A stretch of 64,000 nucleotides of DNA, taken from RZYY01 sp036794825. GTDB lineage: Bacteria > Bacteroidota > Bacteroidia > Bacteroidales > 4484-276. Position 1 is the first letter of the stretch. Every line of letters begins with the position of its first letter. The position numbers and the translations under genes are program-made. Below are positions 8,308 through 16,283 of this stretch, in pieces. Below the pieces are notes generated by a model. The model was not told where the DNA came from and made no database searches. It saw only the letters and a program-made list of their open reading frames with translations. The stretch is from assembly GCA_036794825.1 (NCBI GenBank), contig DAIRGA010000011.1:62001-126000 (forward strand), read 5' to 3'.

Positions 8308-9159
8308 ATGGGATTTAGGAAATTTCTTATCAGTAAACTGTTTTTCAAGCATTTAGCTCTCTCGGTTGCAGGCGGAGTTTTGGTGCTGTGGCTTTCCATT
8401 CAGATGCTTGATTTTTACACCAGCCACGGCGAAGCCATTGAAGTTCCTCAGATGACCGGACTGCAATTAAATGAGTTAAACCGTGTTGATCCGAAGGGTA
8501 ACTTCAGGTTTGTGGTCATTGATTCGGTGTTTGATGAGCGTTATGAAAGAGGGGCAATTTTTCTGCAGGATCCACCTCCAGGATCGCGGGTAAAAAGTGG
8601 AAGAAAAATATATCTCACAGTGGTTGCAACCCAACCGGAGACGGTCAAAATGCCTGATTTGGTTGACCTTTCGCTCAGGCAGGCACTCTCCGGTATAAGG
8701 TCAGCCGGATTGAAAGTTGAACGCCTCGAATATGTTTCCAACATGGCAAAAAATGCAGTGCTGGCTCAAAAATTTGAAAGACAGGAAATTTTGCCAGGAA
8801 CCGAAATTCTCAAAGGTTCAGCAATAGAACTTGTGCTGGGTAAGGGCTTGCACGACGAAAAAGCTGATATTCCTGATCTTTTCAAAAAGACTGATTCAGA
8901 AGCTTTTACACTCATTCATCAATCATCATTAAATATCGGGTTGCTCATTTATTCTGACCCGATGAATAAAGAAAATGCCAGAGTTTACAGGCAAAGTCCA
9001 TCAGCAGGCAGGGATGGCAAGGCCGATTTTGGTGCTTTTATTGACCTGTGGCTAACCAGTGATCCAAATTTCAATTTTGAAGCTTATCGCCTCGCCAATC
9101 CTGAGGATTCAATTTCACAGGAGATTGAAGAAGAGATAATTGAGGAAGATATTTTTTAG
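8308..9159 (+). CDS. PASTA domain membrane protein
   Basis: A 283-residue protein with a short cytoplasmic start, one membrane helix at about 15-33 and three PASTA repeats outside (about 42-110, 112-180 and 187-252). Signature pieces include DPPPGSRVKSG, PDLVDLSLRQA and QSPSAGR. The tail is highly acidic (EIEEEIIEEDIF). PASTA domains bind peptidoglycan or beta-lactams in other bacteria, but here no kinase or transpeptidase domain is attached, so the role is probably cell-wall sensing or anchoring (inference). It is followed after 6 bases by a T9SS cargo gene and then by rluD, and these are probably one operon. Confidence 0.88.
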   Translation: MGFRKFLISKLFFKHLALSVAGGVLVLWLSIQMLDFYTSHGEAIEVPQMTGLQLNELNRVDPKGNFRFVVIDSVFDERYERGAIFLQDPPPGSRVKSGRKIYLTVVATQPETVKMPDLVDLSLRQALSGIRSAGLKVERLEYVSNMAKNAVLAQKFERQEILPGTEILKGSAIELVLGKGLHDEKADIPDLFKKTDSEAFTLIHQSSLNIGLLIYSDPMNKENARVYRQSPSAGRDGKADFGAFIDLWLTSDPNFNFEAYRLANPEDSISQEIEEEIIEEDIF

Positions 9160-9165
9160 ATTCAA

Positions 9166-11310
9166 ATGAAAAGAGCATTAGCTACCATATCACTTATCTT
9201 TTTATTGGCCGGGTTTCTGCCGGCACAGGAAATCCTTACCGGTTTGCAGGAGAATCCGGTAATTAAAAAGTATATAGAAAACCGTGTTGAACTGAAATCC
9301 TCCGTAATTGAAAAACCGGCGCCACTCTTGCTCCCCTTTTTTGACAATTTTAAAAGAACAGCCGTTCTACCCGATACTTCACTCTGGATGGATCAAAACG
9401 TTTACATAAACAACGATTTTGCCCTGTTCCCGCCAACCTGGAATGTGGCTACATTCGATGCTATTGACTCCAAAGGTAATCTTCATTCCGAAGCCAATTT
9501 CGTTCTGTTTGTAGCTGATTTTCTGACCTCCAAGCCCATCCGGCTCGATTCTGTTTTTTCTCCGCAGCCAAAAGCCTTATCACCTGCCGACTCCGTTTAC
9601 CTGAGTTTTTATTACCAGCCGCAGGGAAGAGCCAATGACCCCCAAACCAGGGATTCACTGGTTTTGCAGTTTGGTTATTACACCGGTGAGTATGTCTTTT
9701 CGAGGGTGGATTCCATCACGGTTGAAGCCGGTATCTACGGCATCGACACGATTTTTCCGGGTGATATGCTCTTTTCTCCCTGCGATCAGTTGCTTTCGAT
9801 TATTGTAACCGATACACTTTTACCCGATGATCTGGTAACGCTACCCTGCGACTCCGTATTTGTCCCCGAAACCAATTGGCAGCGTGTATGGTCAACAAAG
9901 GGGATGTCGCTCGATAGCTTCCTTATAGTGAATAACGACCAGTATTTCAAGCAGGTAATGATTCCGGTACTCGATACCAGCTACTTCCGGAACGACTTTC
10001 AATTCAGATTTTACAATTTTGCCAGCATCTCCAGCGACAACCTGCAGAGCTGGCAAAGCAACTGCGACCAGTGGAACATTGATTTTGTAGTCCTAGACAG
10101 GGGCAGGTCAAGATTGGATACAACCCATAAAGCGCTTACTTTTGTTGGAAACGCCCCTTCCTTCCTTACTGAATATCAGAGTATGCCATATTACCAGTAT
10201 ACCAACGACCCGACGGGGGTGATGAAAGCGGGTATCGAAATGTACATCAGCAACCTGGACAATGGTAACCAGACTGCCAACTACTATTACGAGGTGCGTA
10301 ACGATCTGGGAAATATATCTTTCGACTATCCTGGTGGTAGTGCTGACCTTCGTCCCTTCAATCAGTCGGGATATGCTACAAATCCTTCATTTGCTTTTCC
10401 GCCGGTTACTGCCTTTTTCCCGCCTTTTGGAAACCGCGACAGCATTTACTTCGACATAATTCATTATCTGGAGGGTGACCTGCAACTTGGGCTCACGGAT
10501 ACGCTGCGGTTCAGGCAGAAATTTTTCAATTATTATGCTTACGACGACGGAACTGCCGAATTTGGTTACGGTTTGACACCTTCAGGCGCTCAGTTGGCTT
10601 ATAAGTTTACACTGAGCCGGAGGGATACCCTGCGCGCAGTTCAGATGTATTTTAATAAAACCCTCACCGGCGCCAACGACCGCTATTTTCACCTTGCCGT
10701 TTGGGGTGATTTGAATGGTAGACCGGGAGATTTGCTTTATGTGCTTGAAAATCAAAAACCTGTTTTTAGCAACGAACTCTTTGCCTTTCATACTTACCAT
10801 CTTGATAAGCCACTACCAGTGCTGGGAACCTTTTATGTCGGATGGATTCAGCAGACAGGCAACAACCTGAATCTCGGTTTTGACTCGGGTAACGATGCGT
10901 CAGATAAGATATTCTACAATGTTACCGGCGAATGGGTGCAAACGGCCTTCGAGGGATCGCTGATGATCAGGCCTTTGCTCGGTAAACAACTTGTTTTTCC
11001 TCCGGCTGAGAAATCTGCAACTGCCAATGAATTTTCAATTTACCCCAATCCGGCGCCTGACGGGAAGTTCAGCATCGGGCTGCACTACCTGGCAAGAAAT
11101 GGCACCGACCTGCTGGATGTCGAACTGGATGAGGAGAGACTTCAGCAGATCAGATTGGAGATATTTGCCATTACCGGCCAAAAGGTTTTTGAAAGTAATT
11201 ATCAAACTGAATTTAATCTTGGCTATCTCAAAAACGGGATTTACATCGTAACCCTTACCGATACTTATAACCGGACATCAATGGTTCGTAAACTGATCAT
11301 TTCGAGATGA
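9166..11310 (+). CDS. T9SS type A sorting domain protein, function unknown
   Basis: A 714-residue secreted protein with a signal peptide (1-21, ending FLPAQE). The long middle part is beta-rich with many short PADSVYLSF-like strands and no enzyme motif I recognise. The last 80 residues are a type IX secretion C-terminal domain: FSIYPNPAPDGKFS, then LEIFAITGQKVF, LKNGIYIVTL and RKLIIS. This predicts export through the outer membrane and surface attachment or release. It begins 6 bases after the PASTA gene and ends 108 bases before rluD. Its ligand or activity cannot be inferred. Confidence 0.9.
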   Translation: MKRALATISLIFLLAGFLPAQEILTGLQENPVIKKYIENRVELKSSVIEKPAPLLLPFFDNFKRTAVLPDTSLWMDQNVYINNDFALFPPTWNVATFDAIDSKGNLHSEANFVLFVADFLTSKPIRLDSVFSPQPKALSPADSVYLSFYYQPQGRANDPQTRDSLVLQFGYYTGEYVFSRVDSITVEAGIYGIDTIFPGDMLFSPCDQLLSIIVTDTLLPDDLVTLPCDSVFVPETNWQRVWSTKGMSLDSFLIVNNDQYFKQVMIPVLDTSYFRNDFQFRFYNFASISSDNLQSWQSNCDQWNIDFVVLDRGRSRLDTTHKALTFVGNAPSFLTEYQSMPYYQYTNDPTGVMKAGIEMYISNLDNGNQTANYYYEVRNDLGNISFDYPGGSADLRPFNQSGYATNPSFAFPPVTAFFPPFGNRDSIYFDIIHYLEGDLQLGLTDTLRFRQKFFNYYAYDDGTAEFGYGLTPSGAQLAYKFTLSRRDTLRAVQMYFNKTLTGANDRYFHLAVWGDLNGRPGDLLYVLENQKPVFSNELFAFHTYHLDKPLPVLGTFYVGWIQQTGNNLNLGFDSGNDASDKIFYNVTGEWVQTAFEGSLMIRPLLGKQLVFPPAEKSATANEFSIYPNPAPDGKFSIGLHYLARNGTDLLDVELDEERLQQIRLEIFAITGQKVFESNYQTEFNLGYLKNGIYIVTLTDTYNRTSMVRKLIISR

Positions 11311-11418
11311 TTCACATCAAGGAATTGCAATTGATTTTTTCAAAGTCTTCCTTTTTATCTTTTCAAAGCAAAATAATCCAGCAAAATCCACGGCATAATT
11401 AATAGCAACAATTTTACA

Positions 11419-12456
11419 ATGGAAGACTATATCCCGGAAATCACTGACGATCAGGATGATCTGTACGAACATCACCGCATCAAAGTTGATCCCGGCCAGA
11501 GCCTCCTCAGGATTGACAAATTCATTTTCGGTAAGCTGGGCAACGTTTCCAGGAACAAAATCCAGATTGCAGCCAAAAGCGGAAACATTCTTGTTAACGA
11601 TAAACCTGAGAAGCCGAATTACAAAATAAAACCCGGCGATGTGATTTCGATCCTGCTGCCTGGTCCGGTCAGGGAGTTTGAAGTCATAGCTGAGGATATC
11701 CCCTTCACCATTTTGTACGAAGATGTTGATGTTCTTGTAGTTAACAAAGATGCCGGTATGGTGGTTCATCCTGGTCATGGCAATTACACCGGAACACTGC
11801 TCAATGCGCTCACCTTTTATTTTAAGGACAAACCGGATACTTACCCATCGCTCATCCACAGGATTGATAAAGATACTTCCGGTGTGCTGCTGATTGGAAA
11901 AAACGAAATGGCGCAAACCCTTCTCGGGAAGCAGTTTTTCGATCATAGTATTGACCGTAAATACCTTGCCCTGGTTTGGGGTGATGTGAAACCGGAAACC
12001 GGTACCATCGAAGGCAATATTGGCCGCAATCCGGCCGATCGCCTGCAGATGTTTGTCTATCCCGATGGCAGCCAGGGCAAACCAGCTATTACCCATTACC
12101 GCGTGGTGGAAAGATTTGGCTATGTTACCCTGGTGGAATGCACGCTCGAAACGGGTCGCACGCACCAGATCAGGGCGCATTTCAGGTACATCGGCCACCC
12201 GCTTTTCAATGATGAAAAGTATGGAGGTGACAAGATACTCAAAGGAACCACTTTCACACGGTACAAGCAGTTCATCCAAAATTGCTTCCGCATCATGCCC
12301 CGCCAGGCACTGCATGCCCGTCTGCTTGGCTTTACGCATCCGGCCTCAGGAAAACGACTTCAGTTTGAAACGCCCGCTCCACCTGATTTTGTCGAATTAC
12401 TCGAGAAATGGAGGGAGTATGCACGGCACAAGGATATCTTTGATGATGAGGAATAA
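11419..12456 (+). CDS. rluD: RluD-type 23S rRNA pseudouridine synthase
   Basis: RNA-modifying enzyme of the RluA/RluD family that turns specific uridines of 23S rRNA into pseudouridine. It has 345 residues: an N-terminal S4 RNA-binding domain (about 28-80) and a catalytic domain carrying HRIDKDTSG with Asp152 as the expected nucleophile. Later family motifs are TGRTHQIRAHF and ALHARLLGFTHP. A long frame on the opposite strand (11317-12339) is a shadow of this gene. The closest family member among RluA, RluC and RluD cannot be fixed without alignment; RluD is the best guess from the S4 domain and length. Confidence 0.93.
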   Translation: MEDYIPEITDDQDDLYEHHRIKVDPGQSLLRIDKFIFGKLGNVSRNKIQIAAKSGNILVNDKPEKPNYKIKPGDVISILLPGPVREFEVIAEDIPFTILYEDVDVLVVNKDAGMVVHPGHGNYTGTLLNALTFYFKDKPDTYPSLIHRIDKDTSGVLLIGKNEMAQTLLGKQFFDHSIDRKYLALVWGDVKPETGTIEGNIGRNPADRLQMFVYPDGSQGKPAITHYRVVERFGYVTLVECTLETGRTHQIRAHFRYIGHPLFNDEKYGGDKILKGTTFTRYKQFIQNCFRIMPRQALHARLLGFTHPASGKRLQFETPAPPDFVELLEKWREYARHKDIFDDEE

Positions 12457-12604
12457 TTATTTATTCGTAATTGGCATCTAATGCCCTGTTTTATGGTCTG
12501 ATAATCAAATCAATAGAATACGATAAACTATCTGCACAAGATAAATTGCCAGGGAGGAAAGAAAAAAAATTACACGATTGTTACCTTAATCAAAAAAATG
12601 ATGC

Positions 12605-12613
12605 TACTTTTGC
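12605..12613 (+). promoter_or_regulatory. Predicted promoter of rpmH
   Basis: TACTTTTGC is a full match to the Bacteroidota -7 element and lies 21 bases before the L34 start codon, giving a very short leader. No well-spaced -33 box is seen. Confidence 0.6.
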
Positions 12614-12634
12614 ACCCCAAAATACGATAGAACA

Positions 12635-12796
12635 ATGAGCAAAAGAACATTTCAACCATCAAGACGTAAAAGAGCCAACAAGCATGGCTTCAGGGCAAGA
12701 ATGGCTACCAAAAACGGCCGTAAAGTACTCGCAAACCGCAGGGCAAAAGGCAGAAAAAGACTTACTGTGTCTGACGAACGACTCGATAAAAGATAA
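12635..12796 (+). CDS. rpmH: 50S ribosomal protein L34
   Basis: A 53-residue, very basic protein of the large ribosomal subunit. It starts MSKRTFQPSRRKRANKHG and contains RMATKNGRKVLANRRAKGR, which are diagnostic for L34; the last residues DERLDKR are a short extension. It has its own promoter and a terminator, so it is a single-gene unit here. The usual bacterial partner rnpA is not directly downstream; the next gene is on the other strand. Confidence 0.98.
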   Translation: MSKRTFQPSRRKRANKHGFRARMATKNGRKVLANRRAKGRKRLTVSDERLDKR

Positions 12797-12827
12797 TTGA
12801 GCATACATAATTCGCAGCAAAATTTAG

Positions 12828-12856
12828 GAAGATGAAGTTATCATCTTCTTTTTTTT
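12828..12856 (+). terminator. Rho-independent terminator of rpmH
   Basis: Perfect 8-bp stem GAAGATGA/TCATCTTC, 5-base loop and eight T residues, 31 bases after the L34 stop codon. Confidence 0.92.
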
Positions 12857-12873
12857 GCCCGGAAAATTCTATG

Positions 12874-12914
12874 AAAAACCCCGCTGTGACGATACAGAGC
12901 GGGGCTTTTTTTTT
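12874..12914. terminator. Bidirectional terminator between rpmH and the patatin gene
   Basis: CCCCGCT/AGCGGGG stem (12879-12885 and 12898-12904) flanked by five A on the left and a nine-T run (12906-12914) on the right. It can stop transcription from both sides: a second stop for rpmH and the main stop for the patatin gene on the minus strand. Confidence 0.88.
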
Positions 12915-12932
12915 ATGGGAAGTCTATCGTTT

Positions 12933-14210
12933 CTATTTGCCTGGCGTAGCCAGCTCTCTTCTGATATTTAAGTAGTTAGCCCAATCAAATTTCTCCAGAA
13001 ACTCCACTGCTTTTCTTGCTCCCAAGGCAAACAGATCAACCTGTTTTGCTCTTGGCATATTGAAATCCAACCAGTTAAATTCCAGTTCGCCGTTTTTATC
13101 CCGTTTGGCATCTGCATCTATGTTGCAAATCAGTTGGGAGTAATCCGGATTTTTGAGCAAAAAGTCGTAGTCGTGCAATTGCCGCATGGTACTTATCATT
13201 GCACCCATCATTCCGCCAAGTGAATCGGTTTTGCTGATCTCTTCCCGCCAGGTGCTGAGACGTGCCCCGAAAGTAGGTTTCTTAGGCACTCCATTGTCAA
13301 CATGGAAAGCATTAATCGGGAAATTGGAAAGCATCCCGCCATCAACAAATCTTGCTGTTGAAGGGATTGTTCCCCTGTATCCTGTGTGCTTGTACCAGAT
13401 TGTTTGCTCTTTAGGAAGTTTTTCATCTTCACGTTTGCCTGCGTTTGGAATATTATCTACCTGAAATGGATGGAAGAAGAATGGTATAGACATCGATGCC
13501 CTGACAAATTTTGCTGGGTTTACGCTTTTTGGGTTAGGCCAGTAAAGTTCGGACATTTCAGGGAACGTGATCTTGCTTTTGCTTGTGATGTCCGAAGTGA
13601 TGATTTTCAAACCAGCCTGGCGCTGAAGCTCCATTTTGGATTCTCGGTCAAGCAGTTTTGGAACCTGCGCTCTCATCGCTTCCAGGTCGGTCATGTTTTT
13701 TATACCAGCGTCCGCCAGGTTTTTGGTAATCCACTGCTCAAAACTGTTCCCGGGGTTAATACCAAGGTTGTTTTTAAGTGTGTTCCAGATCAGGCTGGCG
13801 TTGAGTGCAACTGAAATGGCAAGAAATGGTTTTCCTTCGATATAGCGCTGAATGATGGATTTGATTTTGGAAGGACCGTCAACAAAGTCGAAAAGATTTT
13901 GCTCGCTGAGTATTTTCAGGATTTTCTCAGAAACCGGCTCCCCGATTTTCCCCATTCCGGCAATCATCATGGTATTGATGGCGCCGGCAGAAGTCCCGGC
14001 CAGACTGAAAAACCTGATACCGGCTTTTTCGAGCATGTAGGTGTAACCCACAAGGGCAATTCCCAGCACGCCGCCGCCTTCCTGCACCAGGTCAACATAT
14101 TGATTCCCTTTTTCATCAACAATGTCCGAGTAAACTTTTTTGTCCAGACCTTTGGCTTTGATTGTCTCCAAAAGCCTGCTGATTTCTGTGTTTTGAATGA
14201 ATTCTTTCAT
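12933..14210 (-). CDS. Patatin-like phospholipase
   Basis: Lipid acyl hydrolase of the patatin family with a Ser-Asp dyad. It has 425 residues and no signal peptide, so it is probably cytoplasmic. QEGGGVLGIALVG (43-55) is the glycine-rich oxyanion loop, GTSAG holds the nucleophile Ser74, and VDGGMLSNFP has the second catalytic residue Asp. The C-terminal third (DADAKRDKNGELEFNWLDFN) is lineage-specific and its role is not clear. It is a lone gene between divergent and convergent neighbours. Substrates could be phospholipids or stored neutral lipids. Confidence 0.93.
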   Translation of the reverse strand: MKEFIQNTEISRLLETIKAKGLDKKVYSDIVDEKGNQYVDLVQEGGGVLGIALVGYTYMLEKAGIRFFSLAGTSAGAINTMMIAGMGKIGEPVSEKILKILSEQNLFDFVDGPSKIKSIIQRYIEGKPFLAISVALNASLIWNTLKNNLGINPGNSFEQWITKNLADAGIKNMTDLEAMRAQVPKLLDRESKMELQRQAGLKIITSDITSKSKITFPEMSELYWPNPKSVNPAKFVRASMSIPFFFHPFQVDNIPNAGKREDEKLPKEQTIWYKHTGYRGTIPSTARFVDGGMLSNFPINAFHVDNGVPKKPTFGARLSTWREEISKTDSLGGMMGAMISTMRQLHDYDFLLKNPDYSQLICNIDADAKRDKNGELEFNWLDFNMPRAKQVDLFALGARKAVEFLEKFDWANYLNIRRELATPGK

Positions 14211-14236
14211 AAGATTATGGTTTAGGATTAATGGGT

Positions 14237-14244
14237 CAAATGTA
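14237..14244 (-). promoter_or_regulatory. Predicted -7 promoter element of the patatin gene
   Basis: TACATTTG on the minus strand, 26 bases before the start codon. TTG lies 21 bases further upstream on the minus strand, close to the -33 position. Confidence 0.45.
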
Positions 14245-14405
14245 ATTCACTATACCATTCAAAGACAAGAAATTAAGAAAAAATAACACTGATAAATTGA
14301 TTTTCAGTATTTTAAGTTAGATGCTGATAACAATTTCTCGGTTTAAGTCCTGAAACCAGTTGGCCGCAGCCTGCCTCCTAAACATTTTTAAATCATTCAA
14401 ATCAT

Positions 14406-14414
14406 TAAATTTGC
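14406..14414 (+). promoter_or_regulatory. Predicted -7 promoter element of the heptose cassette
   Basis: TAAATTTGC matches TAnnTTTGC just upstream of gmhA. The predicted transcript would begin about 6 bases before the ATG at 14427, which slightly favours the second in-frame ATG at 14436. Confidence 0.45.
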
Positions 14415-14426
14415 CGGCTGATAACC

Positions 14427-15005
14427 ATGCTAAATATGATAGAATTCAGGATAAAGGAATCCATCGAAGCCAAACAGAAACTTCTTTCCGAAACCAAATT
14501 GATAGAAGACGTTCAAAGAGTTATTGACTTGATTGTCAATACTTATCGCAATGGTGGAAAAGTACTTTTCTGTGGAAATGGTGGCAGCGCTGCCGATGCC
14601 CAGCACCTGGCTGCTGAGTTTTCGGGCAGATTTTATTTCGACCGGCCACCACTCGATGCCGAAGCGCTCCATGTAAATACCTCTTATCTTACTGCGGTTG
14701 CCAACGATTATTCCTTCGACGAAGTTTTTGCAAGGCTGGTGCGGGCGAAAGGAAAAAAAGGAGATGTCCTGATTGCGATTTCTACCTCAGGAAATTCACC
14801 TAACATATTGAAAGCCATTGCAGAAGCCAGTGACATTGGCATGATAACGGTTGGATTTACTGGTGAAACCGGCGGGAAAATGAAACCGCTTTGCCAACAT
14901 CTTATAAATGTTCCATCAAAAGATACACCACGCATCCAGGAGATGCAAATGCTTCTTGGGCATATCATCTGCGAAATGGTTGAATCAGCAATCTTCCCGA
15001 AATGA
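14427..15005 (+). CDS. gmhA: Phosphoheptose isomerase (sedoheptulose 7-phosphate isomerase)
   Basis: SIS-domain enzyme that converts sedoheptulose 7-phosphate to D-glycero-D-manno-heptose 7-phosphate, the first step toward nucleotide-activated heptose. It has 192 residues, the family length. Motifs are CGNGGSAADAQHLAAEFSGR (the substrate loop), AISTSGNSPN (SIS phosphate site) and the C-terminal LGHIICEMVE with the metal-binding His. It overlaps the next gene by 4 bases (ATGA), which shows translational coupling. An ATG at 14436 is an alternative start. Confidence 0.96.
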   Translation: MLNMIEFRIKESIEAKQKLLSETKLIEDVQRVIDLIVNTYRNGGKVLFCGNGGSAADAQHLAAEFSGRFYFDRPPLDAEALHVNTSYLTAVANDYSFDEVFARLVRAKGKKGDVLIAISTSGNSPNILKAIAEASDIGMITVGFTGETGGKMKPLCQHLINVPSKDTPRIQEMQMLLGHIICEMVESAIFPK

Positions 15006-15712
15006 TGAAAGAGGCAGTGATACTGGCCGGTGGTTTTGGCACACGACTGAGCAGTGTGCTTCAGGGAATCCCAAAACCAATGGCTCCTGTCAATGGCAGG
15101 CCGTTCCTCGATTATCAGATGGCTTACCTGGCTTTTTCGGGTATCAAAAAAGTAATTCTCGCTGTGGGTTACCTTCACGAGCAGATTGTTGACCACTATG
15201 GTAATGGGTTTGGGAATATCAGCGTTGATTATTCGATCGAAACTGAACCACTCGGAACCGGTGGAGCGATTAAAAAAGCGCTCGGATTAACATCGGCTAA
15301 CCCGGTGTTGGTGCTCAACGGCGATACTTTTTTTGAGCTCGACCTCAGAAAATTTCATGATTTCTACCGACAGCGCGATGCAAAACTGGCCATTGCCATG
15401 CGCGAAGTGGACGATGTAAGCCGCTACGGCGGCATCGAAGTAGATTGGGATGGGCGGATTACCCGATTTTACGAGAAATCAGAACTGGGAGGAAAAGGCA
15501 AGATAAATGGTGGTATCTACCTGATTAACAAGAACTTTTTAGATAGTTTCGATCTGCCGGCCAAATTTTCGCTGGAAAAGGATTTTTTCGAAAAGGTTTA
15601 CCAGGATCATCAGATCTATGCCATGCTGTGCCGGCGTTATTTCATTGATATCGGTGTCCCGGAGGAATATTCAAAAACAAAAGATGACTTCAGTTACTTC
15701 AGATATTTTTAA
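15002..15712 (+). CDS. hddC: Heptose 1-phosphate nucleotidyltransferase (HddC-like)
   Basis: Sugar-phosphate nucleotidyltransferase of 236 residues that probably activates D-glycero-D-manno-heptose 1-phosphate with a nucleoside triphosphate. The signature LAGGFGTRL is at 8-16, followed by PKPMAPVNGRPFLDY, and the metal-binding Asp is in LVLNGDTFF. Placement between gmhA and gmhB and strong similarity in style to HddC point to GDP-heptose, but a general hexose-1-phosphate transferase cannot be excluded. Start is either ATG at 15002 (overlapping gmhA) or the following ATG at 15005. Confidence 0.85.
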   Translation: MMKEAVILAGGFGTRLSSVLQGIPKPMAPVNGRPFLDYQMAYLAFSGIKKVILAVGYLHEQIVDHYGNGFGNISVDYSIETEPLGTGGAIKKALGLTSANPVLVLNGDTFFELDLRKFHDFYRQRDAKLAIAMREVDDVSRYGGIEVDWDGRITRFYEKSELGGKGKINGGIYLINKNFLDSFDLPAKFSLEKDFFEKVYQDHQIYAMLCRRYFIDIGVPEEYSKTKDDFSYFRYF

Positions 15713-16253
15713 AGGATGGACGCTCTTTCTCGACCGCGACGGGGTTATCAACGACCGCCTGGTGGATGATTACGTTAAATTGTGGGATGAGTTTATTTTC
15801 TCGGACGGTGTTCTGGATGCGCTGAAATTTTTCAGTTCATATTTTGGGACGATCGTTGTGGTTACCAATCAGCAGGGTGTGGGCAAAGGTTTGATGACTG
15901 AGGAAGAACTGCGTCTGATTCATGAAAAAATGCTTTCTGAAGTTCATGCAGCAGGAGGTAGGATTGACCGTGTGTATCACTGCACCAGGCTGGGAAGTGA
16001 GAAGCCATTTTGCCGGAAACCCAATTCCGGGATGGCGTTGAAAGCAAAAAAGGATTTTCCTGAAATCAACTTTAAACATTCGGTGATGGCAGGTGATTCT
16101 TTGAGTGATATGAGGTTTGGCAAACGGTTGCGAATGACCACAGCGCTTATTTCACCTGATAATCAGCTTGCCTGTAAACACCCTGATCTCACCGATCTCT
16201 GGTTTCAAAGTCTGTCTCAATTTGCTGATTTTCTGACAAATAAAACCTTCTAG
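15684..16253 (+). CDS. gmhB: D-glycero-D-manno-heptose 1,7-bisphosphate phosphatase
   Basis: HAD-superfamily phosphatase (IIIA type) that removes the 7-phosphate of heptose bisphosphate. The chosen start at 15684 gives 189 residues, the usual GmhB length, and overlaps hddC by 29 bases; the open frame extends further 5' but only inside hddC. The nucleophile motif is DRDGVIND (Asp17 and Asp19), then VTNQQGVGKG. The zinc loop is reduced: one sees YHCTRLGSEKPFCRKPNSGM with two Cys and a His. MAGDSLSDM is the final HAD motif. Confidence 0.9.
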   Translation: MTSVTSDIFKGWTLFLDRDGVINDRLVDDYVKLWDEFIFSDGVLDALKFFSSYFGTIVVVTNQQGVGKGLMTEEELRLIHEKMLSEVHAAGGRIDRVYHCTRLGSEKPFCRKPNSGMALKAKKDFPEINFKHSVMAGDSLSDMRFGKRLRMTTALISPDNQLACKHPDLTDLWFQSLSQFADFLTNKTF

Positions 16254-16283
16254 TTCACTTTTCACATTTCTCAATCCGATATA

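Noticed and set aside
11317..12339. A 340-codon open frame on the minus strand
   Set aside because: It lies opposite rluD, which has clear motifs. It is a shadow frame without any domain.
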